A stretch of 33,078 nucleotides of DNA. It comes from Pelagibacteraceae bacterium AG-349-L17. GTDB taxonomy: Bacteria > Pseudomonadota > Alphaproteobacteria > Pelagibacterales > Pelagibacteraceae. The notes beneath the pieces are model-generated. The model was not told where the DNA came from, did no database searches, and saw only the letters and a program-made list of their open reading frames with translations. Positions within the stretch are counted from its first letter, which is position 1. Each line of letters starts with the position of its first letter. Both the position numbers and the translations under genes were made by a program. This document shows, piece after piece, positions 1 through 8,234 of this stretch. The stretch lies in the NCBI GenBank assembly GCA_003278805.1, contig QCDC01000015.1, forward strand, positions 1-33,078. The letters run 5' to 3'.

Positions 1-1
1 T

Positions 2-262
2 ACTGAAATAAAGGACGACGAACGACTTAAAAAATATGCCGTGAAAGCAAAAGAAGCGGTTGAAAAATATTCTGGAAAAATTGTAGCGAGAAGTGCAAAT
101 AATGTAACCCTTGAAGGTAGGGAAATGGTTAGAGTAGCTCTTGCAGAATTTCCAGATATTGAAACAGCAAAAAAATGTTACAATTCCGAAGAGTATGTTG
201 AAGCTAGAAAACATTTGGAAAATAATGCTACTAGAGAACACATAATTTTTGAGGGAATGTAA
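2..262 (+). CDS. DUF1330 family protein, 5' end cut off by window edge
   Basis: The reading frame is open from base 2, so the start codon lies outside the window and about 86 residues are visible. The pattern is that of DUF1330, a small dimeric ferredoxin-like alpha/beta fold of usually about 95 residues: an Ala/Tyr/Lys-rich helix, a strand with KIVARS, the strand LAEFPDIETAK, the motif YNSEEYVEAR, and a closing strand HIIFEGM. Only the first strand and its loop should be missing. The biochemical role of the family is unknown. A GTG at 41 could be read as a start, but the homology-like sequence continues upstream of it (KDDERLKKYA), so it is internal. It converges on the glycosylase gene with a 12-bp gap. 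Confidence 0.8.
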   Translation, partial: TEIKDDERLKKYAVKAKEAVEKYSGKIVARSANNVTLEGREMVRVALAEFPDIETAKKCYNSEEYVEARKHLENNATREHIIFEGM

Positions 263-274
263 TCAAATTAAGGC

Positions 275-910
275 TTAGTACTGAATAGGTTCAGGATCTA
301 TACTTCTCCATAAATACCATGTCGCTACAGAACAGTAAGGAGAGAACTTTTTGTTTAAATATTTTACGTAACTTTCAGGTGGAAGATAATTTTTATTAAA
401 GTTTTTTGAAATAGCCCTTAACAAACCAATATCTTGGATTGGCCAAATATTAGGACGATTATAAGTAAATAATAAAATCATTTCTGCTGACCATCTTCCA
501 ATTTGTCTTAATTGAGACAGATAAATAATGGCATCTTCATCAGACATTTTTGAAATATGTCTAGGATTAAACTCTTTACTTAATATTTTTTGGGCTAAAC
601 TTTTTATTCCTTTCACTTTCTGTCTACTTAGACCACAACTTTTGAGCTGAATAGTAGATAACTTACTTACTGTTTTTGCGTTAATTTTATTTTTGCATTT
701 TTTCTTAAATTTTAAAAAAACTGAATTAGCAGCAGCTATACTAATTTGTTGTCCAATTATACTCTTACAGAGAGAGAAAAAGACATCTTTTCTTGAAGTT
801 AGCACTGTCTCTGAAGGGGATTTATATTTTTTAATCAAAGAGGACATTGTTTTATCTTTTTTTGATAAATATTTTTTTGCTTTATTCCAATATGATGGGG
901 TTTTACTCAT
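275..910 (-). CDS. DNA-3-methyladenine glycosylase II-like (HhH-GPD superfamily)
   Basis: Base-excision repair glycosylase that would remove alkylated purines. About 211 residues from the ATG at 910. The helix-hairpin-helix is at about residues 133-148 (LRQIGRWSAEMILLF), followed by the catalytic aspartate D160 in WPIQDIGLLRA, the spacing expected of AlkA-type enzymes. An early helix carries SIIGQQIS, typical of this family. It has the HhH-GPD core but no AlkA N-terminal domain, like the short bacterial enzymes. A TTG further upstream is in frame, but the ATG overlaps the end of the EamA gene as ATGAGTAA, which suggests translational coupling. Substrate range cannot be read from sequence. Confidence 0.85.
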   Translation of the reverse strand: MSKTPSYWNKAKKYLSKKDKTMSSLIKKYKSPSETVLTSRKDVFFSLCKSIIGQQISIAAANSVFLKFKKKCKNKINAKTVSKLSTIQLKSCGLSRQKVKGIKSLAQKILSKEFNPRHISKMSDEDAIIYLSQLRQIGRWSAEMILLFTYNRPNIWPIQDIGLLRAISKNFNKNYLPPESYVKYLNKKFSPYCSVATWYLWRSIDPEPIQY

Positions 911-1784
911 GTCGTGAAACAAATAATTTTTTTTTCAAATACATCTCTCTTCTAAATATAATAATAGATGAAACTATAACTAATAAGGCACCTAATAATG
1001 TTTTAGAAGATGGTATTTCGTTCCAAATAAAATATCCAAATATTATAGCAAAGACTAATCCAAGATATTTTAAAGGGGAAACCAAACTTACTTCTGAGTA
1101 TTTGTAAGATTGTGATAACCATAAATTTGCAAGACCACCTAATATACCAACCATTGATAACAAAAATAAATCTAATAAACTTGGCAAGATCCATCCCTGA
1201 TAAAAAGATAAAAAACTTAGAAGCATTATCGAGAATGAAAAGAAAAAACTAATTAACCAAGCAGGCTCGGTTGATGATAATTTTCTTATAGCAATAGCTA
1301 CATAAGATAAGCCTAAGCAAAAAATTATTGGATAAATATAATATAAATTTAAAGAGCTAAATCCTGGTTCAGTAATGAAAATTATACCAACAAATCCTAC
1401 TAAAACTGCTAGCCATCGATAAATACCAACTTTTTCTTTTAGTAAAAAAATTGAAAATATTGTTATAAATATTGGTGCTGCAAAAGAAATACTTACAACT
1501 GTTGCTAAAGGCAAATTTCTTAATGCTATAAATATAGAAACTAAAGCAATTAATCCTGCTAAACATCTTTTAAAATGAAGAAATGGTCTAGTTGTTTTGT
1601 AAAAATCTAAATATCTATCTTTAGGAATAAGAAATAAAATAGGAATTATTCCACAAAATCCTCTGAAAAATAATACTTGTCCAACAGGATAATCCTCAGA
1701 CCATTTAACAATCACATCCATAAGTGAAAATGCACATACCGATATGAACATGTAAAAAAAGCCTAATTGATTTTTTGATAGCAT
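903..1784 (-). CDS. EamA/DMT-family transporter
   Basis: Inner-membrane protein of 293 residues with about ten hydrophobic segments in two repeats, as in the drug/metabolite transporter (EamA, RhaT-like) family. The first repeat opens with FFYMFISVCAFSLMDVIVKW and holds VLFFRGF, a typical helix 2 motif. The second repeat ends in a basic tail (RREMYLKKKL). DMT members export or import small metabolites; the substrate cannot be predicted. The start is the ATG at 1782-1784. The gene is divergent from msrA across only 34 bp, and its last codons overlap the glycosylase start, so the two minus-strand genes probably form one transcript. Confidence 0.85.
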   Translation of the reverse strand: MLSKNQLGFFYMFISVCAFSLMDVIVKWSEDYPVGQVLFFRGFCGIIPILFLIPKDRYLDFYKTTRPFLHFKRCLAGLIALVSIFIALRNLPLATVVSISFAAPIFITIFSIFLLKEKVGIYRWLAVLVGFVGIIFITEPGFSSLNLYYIYPIIFCLGLSYVAIAIRKLSSTEPAWLISFFFSFSIMLLSFLSFYQGWILPSLLDLFLLSMVGILGGLANLWLSQSYKYSEVSLVSPLKYLGLVFAIIFGYFIWNEIPSSKTLLGALLVIVSSIIIFRREMYLKKKLFVSRHE

Positions 1785-1787
1785 ATG

Positions 1788-1813
1788 ATTAACTTTAGAT
1801 TAATTAAGTTAAT
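1788..1813. repeat. Inverted repeat in the eamA/msrA divergent gap
   Basis: An 8-bp perfect inverted repeat (ATTAACTT and AAGTTAAT) with a 10-bp spacer fills most of the 34-bp gap between two divergent starts. The position suits a shared operator. In DNA this AT-rich, an 8-bp repeat can arise by chance, and no clear -35/-10 pair was found beside it. Confidence 0.3.
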
Positions 1814-1818
1814 TATCA

Positions 1819-2262
1819 ATGGAAATAGCAATTTTAGGATTAGGATGTTTTTGGGGACCAGAAATTAAGTTTAGTAAACTTGATGGAGTTATAAAAACTG
1901 AAGTAGGTTATTGTGGAGGTCATAATGCTGAAACAAATTACAAAGAAGTATGCACGGGCACAACAAATCATGCAGAAGTAGTAAAATTAGATTTTGATCC
2001 TAAAGTAATATCTTACGAAAAAATTCTTGAATATTTTTTTGAAATTCATGATCCAACAACCTTAAATTCTCAAGGACCAGATTTCGGAACCCAATATAGA
2101 AGTGAAATATTTTATTTAAATGATCAGCAAAAAATTACTGCTGAAAAAATGATAGAAAAAGAAAACGTCAAATTATTAGGAAAAGTAGTAACAAAAACTT
2201 CTTTAGTTAAAAATTATTGCCAAGCTGAAGAGTATCATCAAAGATATTTGGAAAAAAGATAA
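1819..2262 (+). CDS. msrA: Peptide methionine sulfoxide reductase MsrA
   Basis: Reduces methionine-S-sulfoxide in proteins and free methionine. The family motif GCFWG stands at residues 9-13 with catalytic Cys10. It is followed by the conserved EVGYCGG, the HAEVV and FFEIHDPT blocks, and GTQYRSEIFY. A C-terminal Cys in NYCQAEEYHQRYL is placed where resolving cysteines occur. The length of 147 residues is at the short end of the family, with no signal peptide, so the enzyme is cytoplasmic. It is the first gene of a plus-strand run; sseA follows one base after its stop, so sulfur-redox functions are co-transcribed. Confidence 0.95.
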   Translation: MEIAILGLGCFWGPEIKFSKLDGVIKTEVGYCGGHNAETNYKEVCTGTTNHAEVVKLDFDPKVISYEKILEYFFEIHDPTTLNSQGPDFGTQYRSEIFYLNDQQKITAEKMIEKENVKLLGKVVTKTSLVKNYCQAEEYHQRYLEKR

Positions 2263-2263
2263 A

Positions 2264-3076
2264 ATGTCTTTAGTTGATACAAGTTGGTTGGAAAATAATA
2301 TTGCTAAAGTAAAAATTATTGATTGCTCGTGGCATATGCCTCAAACTCAAAGGAACGGTTTTGAGGAATATACAGAGGAACATATTCCAAATGCTATTTT
2401 TTTTGATTTAGATAAAAATTCTAAATTAGATACTGATTTACCACATATGCTTACTGATACTAAATCTTGGGAAAAAATAATGAGCAACATGGGTATAGAA
2501 AATAACGATCGAATTGTAATTTATGATAATTCCGATGTTATTAGTTCTTGTAGATGTTGGTACAATTTAATTTATTATGGACATGATCCTAAACTAGTTC
2601 ATGTTCTGGATGGTGGATTAAAAAAATGGAAAAAAGAAAATAAATCTACAGATAATAAAGAAGTGACCACTCAAACTTCTAGGTATACATGTAAAGAAAA
2701 TAAAGAACTTGTTAAAAATAAAAAACAAATAGATGAAAATATTGATACAGGAAAATTTAATGTTGTTGATGCAAGAAGTAGAGAAAGATTTGAAGGCAAA
2801 GTTGCTGAACCAAGGAAAGGTCTTAGAAGTGGTTCAATAAAAAATTCTTTTTGCCTACCCTTTTCTGAATTAGTAAACGAAGATCATACTTTCGTTAGTA
2901 TAGATAAAATAATGGAAAAATTTAAGTCCTTTAATTTTGACCATGATAAAAATCTAGTATTTTCATGTGGTTCTGGAGTGACTGCAAGTGTATTGGCACT
3001 AGCTTATTCTTTAATAAATGCTAAGTATATGCCGACAATTTACGATGGCTCTTGGGCTGAATACGGAAAAAATTAA
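2264..3076 (+). CDS. sseA: 3-mercaptopyruvate/thiosulfate sulfurtransferase
   Basis: Two tandem rhodanese domains in 270 residues. The N-terminal inactive domain has AIFFDLD, the block around LPHMLTDTKSWE, and HVLDGGLKKW. The C-terminal domain has VVDARSRERFEG and the active-site loop with Cys235 in CGSGVTAS. The CGSGVTA form is the usual signature of mercaptopyruvate sulfurtransferase, whereas thiosulfate sulfurtransferases usually carry charged residues there; this favours 3-mercaptopyruvate as sulfur donor. It is a cytoplasmic protein translated from an ATG just after the msrA stop. It is likely co-expressed with msrA and the RND pair. The physiological acceptor is unknown. Confidence 0.9.
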   Translation: MSLVDTSWLENNIAKVKIIDCSWHMPQTQRNGFEEYTEEHIPNAIFFDLDKNSKLDTDLPHMLTDTKSWEKIMSNMGIENNDRIVIYDNSDVISSCRCWYNLIYYGHDPKLVHVLDGGLKKWKKENKSTDNKEVTTQTSRYTCKENKELVKNKKQIDENIDTGKFNVVDARSRERFEGKVAEPRKGLRSGSIKNSFCLPFSELVNEDHTFVSIDKIMEKFKSFNFDHDKNLVFSCGSGVTASVLALAYSLINAKYMPTIYDGSWAEYGKN

Positions 3077-3079
3077 CTT

Positions 3080-4075
3080 ATGAAAACATCTACAAAAATA
3101 ACAAGTATAGTAATAATATTTTTCTTAATCATTGCAACAGTGATCATTGGAAGAACAATGATAGAAAATCATTTCAAAAAAAAATTTAGTAAAAGACCGC
3201 CTCCTGGAATAATAATAACTACTACTCAAGAAAGAGTTTTTGAAAATATTGTTAGTACCTATGGAACTGCAACTCCAATTCAAACACAATCATTTAAAAT
3301 TGAAAAATATGAAATATTAAAACCTATAAAATTTAATCAAAAAGTTAAAAAGGGTGATGTAATTGCTGAGCTTAAAAATCGAAAAGTAATTGCTCAATTT
3401 GATGGTGTTATCGGAAAAAGAGAATTTTCGGAAGATATAGAGGTTTCAAAAACTTCAATATTAATTAATCTTGAAGATACTAGCTCAATATTTTGTGATG
3501 TAGATATACCTGAAATTTTTGTACCATTTATTAAAGTTGGTCTGCCAGTTGATATTAAATTTTCTGGATATAAAAATAAAATTTATAAAGGTGAAGTAGA
3601 CTCTTTTGCTAGTAGGATAAGTGAAGATACAAGAGCTTTAGCAACAAGAATTAAGATGGACAATTCATCGGGTGAAATTTTACCTGGCTCATTTTTAGAA
3701 ATATCAATTAAATATGATGTGAGAAATGGTTTAAGTGCTCCTGACACTAGTACAATCGTTGAGGGTGAAAATGTTTTTATTTATAAAGTAGATGAAAAAA
3801 ATAAAGTAATGAAAACAAATGTAACCATTGGTGATAGATATTTAGGCTTTGTAGAAATATTAGATGGATTAAATAATGGAGATAAAATTGTTGCAGAAGG
3901 AACAAAAAAAGTAAGACCAAATTTAACAATCAGACCTATAGAGAAAGGTGCTAAAAAAAAACAAGGAAATTCTAGCTGGGGTAAAAAAGATAAATCAAAA
4001 AAAGCTGAAGAAAAAAAAGGTAAATTTGATTGGTTGAAAAATATTTTTAAAAAATCAGATAAAGAGAAACAATAA
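3080..4075 (+). CDS. RND efflux periplasmic adaptor (membrane fusion protein) without alpha-hairpin
   Basis: 331 residues: an N-terminal membrane anchor at about 7-24, a split lipoyl (biotinyl-like) domain at about 70-120, a beta-barrel domain (FCDVDIPE... GLPVDIKFSG... GSFLEISIKY), a membrane-proximal part, and a Lys-rich tail. The first lipoyl half ends in VKKGDVIAELKNR and the second begins at once with VIAQFDGVIGKRE. In AcrA/MexA-type adaptors a coiled-coil hairpin of tens of residues, which contacts the TolC channel, lies between these halves; here it is absent. The tail holds a 9-A run at 3953-3961 that could slip in replication. The RND pump gene follows 4 bp later, and no outer-membrane channel gene is nearby. 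Confidence 0.88.
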   Translation: MKTSTKITSIVIIFFLIIATVIIGRTMIENHFKKKFSKRPPPGIIITTTQERVFENIVSTYGTATPIQTQSFKIEKYEILKPIKFNQKVKKGDVIAELKNRKVIAQFDGVIGKREFSEDIEVSKTSILINLEDTSSIFCDVDIPEIFVPFIKVGLPVDIKFSGYKNKIYKGEVDSFASRISEDTRALATRIKMDNSSGEILPGSFLEISIKYDVRNGLSAPDTSTIVEGENVFIYKVDEKNKVMKTNVTIGDRYLGFVEILDGLNNGDKIVAEGTKKVRPNLTIRPIEKGAKKKQGNSSWGKKDKSKKAEEKKGKFDWLKNIFKKSDKEKQ

Positions 4076-4079
4076 TTAA

Positions 4080-7000
4080 ATGTATATAACTGAAGTTAGC
4101 ATTAAACGACCTGTTGTTGCTTGGGTTATGTCTTTGATATTGATAATTTTTGGTATTTTTGTATTTCTAGAATTACCAGTTCGAGAACTTCCAGATGGTA
4201 TACAGCCCCCAGTGGTTCAAGTTCAAACCGATTATAAATCTGCTTCTGCTGAAATCGTTGATGAAGAAATAACTCAAAAATTAGAGGATGTAATTGGAGG
4301 CGCTGAAGGTATCAAAAATATTGACTCAAGTTCTCTCAATGGAAGAAGTAGGATTAATATTCAATTCAACACAGACATTGATTTAGATGATGCAGCTAAT
4401 GATATTAGGGAAAGAGTTGCAAGAGTTGTAGATAATTTACCAAGTGAGTCAAACCCTCCACAAATTTTAAAACAGGCAGCAGGTTTTACAACTACAATGT
4501 GGGTAGCATTATCATCCCCAACCTGGAATGATCTAGATCTTGGTGATTATGCTGAAAGATATCTAATAGATGCATTTTCGAGTGTACCAAACGTAGGTCG
4601 AATTTTAGTTGGTGGATTAAGAGAGCTTAGTGTTAGAGTTTGGATAGATCCAATAAAATTAGCTGCAAATGATCTTACAATTCAAGAAGTTGAAAGAGCT
4701 CTTAGAAATGAGAATATAAATCTTCCAGCTGGAACCTTAGAAGCTAATAACAAAGACTTAACTTTAAACATTGATAAATCCTATTCTAATATTGATACCA
4801 TTAAACAATTGCCACTTAAGAAAAATAAGGAAAAAGTTATAATTTTATCTGATGTGGCTAATGTAGAATTTGGACCTGTTTCGGAAAAAACTTTATTTAA
4901 AGCACAACGAAAAAATGCAGTTGATTTGAAAACCGTAGGAATTGGAATTTATGCAAAAAGTGGTGCATCAACGGTAGAACTTTCTAAACAAATAAAAACT
5001 AAAATAAAAGAACTTAACAAATCTTTACCTGATGGGTTAAAATTAGAAATTGCATTTAATAGAGCAACTTACATAGGTGCTGCAATTGAAGAAGTATATA
5101 AAAGTTTAGTAATTGCATTCGTGTTAGTTGTTTTAATTATTTATCTATTTTTAGGTAACCTAAAGGCTGTAATAGTTCCTGCTGTTGCATTGCCGGTTAG
5201 TCTAATAGGTTCATTTCTAGGTCTATATATTTTTGATCTATCAATTAATATTTTCGTTTTACTGAGCTTTATTCTAGCCATTGGTATAATCACTGATGAC
5301 TCGGTGATCATGACTGATGCTATCTATACAAGAATTGAGAATGGTGAAACACCATTAGTAGCTGCTTACAAAGGTTCTAAACAAATTACATTTGCAATTA
5401 TTGCAACGACTTTAATTCTTATAGCAGTATTTTTGCCTTTAATTTTTATTAAAGGAATATCGGGAACTTTATTTAAAGAAACAGCAATAGCCTTATCTTT
5501 TTCAATTGTTGTATCTTCTTTTGTGGCATTAACATTATCTCCAATGCTAGGGAGTAAATTTTTAAACAAAAAAGAAAAAATCAATTTCTTTGTAAAAAAA
5601 TTCAATAATGGATTCAAATCTTTCACAGGATTTTATGTAAACTCCCTTAAATATTGGGTGAATAAACAAAAAACTATTTCAATATTTATAATTTTAATTA
5701 TTGCTGCTTCAGCTTATTTGTTTAATTTTTCTAAAAAAGAACTAATACCAGTTGAAGATAGGGGTGCTTATTTAATTATTGGATCAACTGATGAAGGAAG
5801 TTCATTTGAATATACACAAGAGAAAGCTCAAATAATTGAAGGAAGAATTTTAAAATTATTGCAGGCAGAGGACAGTCCATATGCAAGACTAATCATGAGA
5901 GTTCCTGGTTTCGGAAGATCTGCAACGTCTTATAACAGTTTTATAATTATTGCATTACTTGATGAATGGAAAAATAGAAAAAAAGGTAGTCAAACAATAT
6001 TAAGGGAAGCAATTGGACAAGTGGTTTCTGTGCCTGAAACTTTTGCTTTTCCAATTTCTCCACAATCAATAAGAGTATCTAGTTACAATAAGCCCGTTCA
6101 AATGGTGATATATGGATCTAGCTACGAAGAATTAGAAGAAATTCAAAATAGTGTCTTAAGAGAATTAAGAAAAAATAGAAATATGTCTAGAATTGAAAGT
6201 GATTATACAAAAAATAAACCTGAGGTTAAATTAATCACTAATAAAAATAGAGCTAATGATTTGGGAGTTTCTACTGAAAATATAGGTAGAACTCTAGAAA
6301 CTCTTTATGGAGGAAAAAGAGTAACAACTTTTAGTAAAGAAGGAAGAGAATACCCAATTATTTTACAACAATATTTAGCAGACAGAAGAGATAAAGATGG
6401 GTTGTCAAAAATTTTTGTTAGATCTGAAACAACTGGTAAACTTGTATCTGTTGCAAGTTTAGTTGAGTTTAAAGAGAAAGGCACTGCTGAAGCGCTTCCA
6501 AGATACAATCGTCAAAGAGCAGTTACAATTTCTGCTGCGCTTGCAGAGGATTATACTCTAACAGAAGCAATAAAATACCTGGAAGATGTAATGATTAGAG
6601 TTGCTCCTCAAAATCAAATCACTTGGAAAGGAAAATCTGAAGAATTAAAAGAAACAACAAATGAAATATACTTAATTTTTGCTCTTGCTTTGTTAACTGC
6701 TTATTTGGTTATGGCAGCAACATTTAACTCTTTTGTTCATCCATTTATTATTATTTTAACAGTTCCACTAGCTGTATTTGGTGGATTAGTATTTATTTTA
6801 TTTTTAAATAGTTCAGTAAATATTTTCTCTCAAATCGCTTTAATAATACTTATTGGTATATCCACAAAGAATAGTATTTTGATTGTAGACTACACGAACC
6901 AGATAAGAACTACCGGTGTTAAAATTCAGGACGCTATAATTAAGGCTTGCCAACTTAGAATTCGACCAATCATAATGACCTCACTTAGTACAATGATAGC

Positions 7001-7202
7001 AATGCTTCCATTGGTTATTGGAAATATTGGCCCAGGTGCAGGTGAAGGCTCTAGATTAGCTGTTGGTTCTACAATTTTAGGAGGAATGATTATTTCAACC
7101 TTCTTTACTTTATATGTAACTCCAACAATGTATTTAGCTCTTGCAAAAAATACCAAGCGAATTGATGCAGTTGATATTGAATTAAAAAAACAGCTAAATT
7201 AA
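4080..7202 (+). CDS. RND-family inner-membrane efflux pump (HAE1/AcrB-like)
   Basis: Proton-driven exporter of 1040 residues, the usual size, with 12 expected membrane helices and two large periplasmic loops. The N-terminus (ITEVSIKRPVVAWV) and the porter motifs LPVRELPDG and NDIRERVARV are typical. Proton-relay residues are intact: D406-D407 in helix 4 (GIITDDSV), K930 in helix 10 (GISTKNSILIVD), and R962 in the RIRPIIMTSL segment. It pairs with the adaptor just upstream, so the two form one exporter. Substrate is unknown; hydrophobic compounds or lipids are possible. The stop codon overlaps that of the convergent lipoprotein gene (TTAA), leaving no room for a terminator. Confidence 0.93.
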   Translation: MYITEVSIKRPVVAWVMSLILIIFGIFVFLELPVRELPDGIQPPVVQVQTDYKSASAEIVDEEITQKLEDVIGGAEGIKNIDSSSLNGRSRINIQFNTDIDLDDAANDIRERVARVVDNLPSESNPPQILKQAAGFTTTMWVALSSPTWNDLDLGDYAERYLIDAFSSVPNVGRILVGGLRELSVRVWIDPIKLAANDLTIQEVERALRNENINLPAGTLEANNKDLTLNIDKSYSNIDTIKQLPLKKNKEKVIILSDVANVEFGPVSEKTLFKAQRKNAVDLKTVGIGIYAKSGASTVELSKQIKTKIKELNKSLPDGLKLEIAFNRATYIGAAIEEVYKSLVIAFVLVVLIIYLFLGNLKAVIVPAVALPVSLIGSFLGLYIFDLSINIFVLLSFILAIGIITDDSVIMTDAIYTRIENGETPLVAAYKGSKQITFAIIATTLILIAVFLPLIFIKGISGTLFKETAIALSFSIVVSSFVALTLSPMLGSKFLNKKEKINFFVKKFNNGFKSFTGFYVNSLKYWVNKQKTISIFIILIIAASAYLFNFSKKELIPVEDRGAYLIIGSTDEGSSFEYTQEKAQIIEGRILKLLQAEDSPYARLIMRVPGFGRSATSYNSFIIIALLDEWKNRKKGSQTILREAIGQVVSVPETFAFPISPQSIRVSSYNKPVQMVIYGSSYEELEEIQNSVLRELRKNRNMSRIESDYTKNKPEVKLITNKNRANDLGVSTENIGRTLETLYGGKRVTTFSKEGREYPIILQQYLADRRDKDGLSKIFVRSETTGKLVSVASLVEFKEKGTAEALPRYNRQRAVTISAALAEDYTLTEAIKYLEDVMIRVAPQNQITWKGKSEELKETTNEIYLIFALALLTAYLVMAATFNSFVHPFIIILTVPLAVFGGLVFILFLNSSVNIFSQIALIILIGISTKNSILIVDYTNQIRTTGVKIQDAIIKACQLRIRPIIMTSLSTMIAMLPLVIGNIGPGAGEGSRLAVGSTILGGMIISTFFTLYVTPTMYLALAKNTKRIDAVDIELKKQLN

Positions 7203-7798
7203 AAAATAATATATTTTGACGTTGATAAAGAATTTTTACATTCTAATAGTTGTTGTTTATAAATATTGGATTGTTTTTCCACACGCTTTGCAAGATTAAT
7301 CACTTTTTTGTTTTTTTTATAATTCTTATAATTTCCCCAACCTTCATGATAAGCAACATATTGATTGAACGCGTCATTCCTTGAGATTTTTAAAATTTTT
7401 TCGGTTTTATTTGTATACCATCCTATAAAGTCAACACTGTCTTTAAATCTTGATCTTACTGCATACTTATTCCCAGTCTCATTTTTGTATTGTTTCCAGG
7501 TACCTTTTACAGCTTGAGAATAACCAAAAGAACTTGATGGTCTTTTAAAGGGAATAACCTTAAAAAGCTTTTGTCTTGGTGGTTTTGCTAACCAATCGAA
7601 GCTAGATTCCATTTTAATAATTGCAAGCTGTAAGTAAACTGGTGTGCCCCATTTTTTTTCAGACTTTTTCGCGTGTTTATACCAAAAATATCTTTCTTCA
7701 AATATTGAACAACTGTTTGCTGTATTTTTAGGAACCGATGAACAAGCTGAAATAAATAATATTATTAAAAATAAAAAATTATGTTTTAGAATTTTCAT
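7199..7798 (-). CDS. Transglycosylase SLT-like lipoprotein
   Basis: 199 residues with a lipoprotein signal peptide: basic start, hydrophobic stretch, and lipobox FISAC with the acylated Cys at 19. The rest resembles a lysozyme-like SLT fold: IIKMESSFDW with putative catalytic Glu64, then SSSFGYSQAVKGTW at about 88-101 (the family's ES...GLMQ-like block), and YVAYHEGWGNYK. It would cut glycan strands of murein from the periplasmic face of a membrane, giving anhydro-muropeptides. The start ATG lies inside the 3' end of the VanZ-like gene, with a 20-bp overlap. Glu64 and the sequel fit catalysis, but activity is inferred from motif order only. Confidence 0.75.
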   Translation of the reverse strand: MKILKHNFLFLIILFISACSSVPKNTANSCSIFEERYFWYKHAKKSEKKWGTPVYLQLAIIKMESSFDWLAKPPRQKLFKVIPFKRPSSSFGYSQAVKGTWKQYKNETGNKYAVRSRFKDSVDFIGWYTNKTEKILKISRNDAFNQYVAYHEGWGNYKNYKKNKKVINLAKRVEKQSNIYKQQLLECKNSLSTSKYIIF

Positions 7799-8189
7799 TT
7801 TTTATAAAAAAGTAAAATAAGATTAATATTATTAATACACCTAATAAATTTCCAAATAAATCTGAAAATTGAAAAGTTCTCCGAGGAATAAATAAATGCA
7901 AAATCTCAAGTATTATAGATAATAATATTAAATAAATGCTTAATATTTTTAATTGATTTAATTTTTTATAACTAAAAAAACCAATAATTGAAAAAACAAG
8001 AAAAGCATAAACATGATTACTTGAAATATTTAAATTAGAAAAATAAAAATCTGAAGTAATTTGAGGTTGTTGGCTGAGATTATTATAAAATAACCAACCT
8101 AAAATACTTCCTGGGAATAGGTATAAAAAAATTAAAATAAAATTGCAAAAATAAAAAATAAATTTATATTTTGAAAAAAATTTATTCAT
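7779..8189 (-). CDS. VanZ-like family membrane protein
   Basis: 136 residues from the ATG at 8189 (a TTG eight codons upstream is less likely). About four membrane segments. Between the last two is the VanZ-family signature: a conserved Glu in SIILEILHLFIP, then RRTFQFSDLFGNLLGVLI, matching the (R)xFxxxDxxxNxxG pattern. VanZ itself gives low-level teicoplanin resistance, but most members are of unknown role. It overlaps the downstream transglycosylase-like gene by 20 bp, so the two are probably co-translated, which hints at an envelope role. It is divergent from gpmA across 45 bp. Confidence 0.75.
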   Translation of the reverse strand: MNKFFSKYKFIFYFCNFILIFLYLFPGSILGWLFYNNLSQQPQITSDFYFSNLNISSNHVYAFLVFSIIGFFSYKKLNQLKILSIYLILLSIILEILHLFIPRRTFQFSDLFGNLLGVLIILILFYFFIKNENSKT

Positions 8190-8234
8190 TAATAGTATAG
8201 TGTTATTTATCAAATTAATCTAAAAGTTAAACAA

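Noticed and set aside
847..1107. 86-codon plus-strand frame over the glycosylase/EamA boundary
   Set aside because: Antisense to two well-supported genes; hydrophobic only because it mirrors membrane-helix codons.
3953..3961. Nine-A run in the adaptor gene as a phase-variation switch
   Set aside because: Runs of 7-9 A or T are everywhere in this AT-rich window, and it lies in a Lys-rich tail where a frameshift would matter little.
5366..5626. 86-codon minus-strand frame inside the RND pump gene
   Set aside because: Antisense to a transmembrane stretch of a complete RND pump; no independent support.
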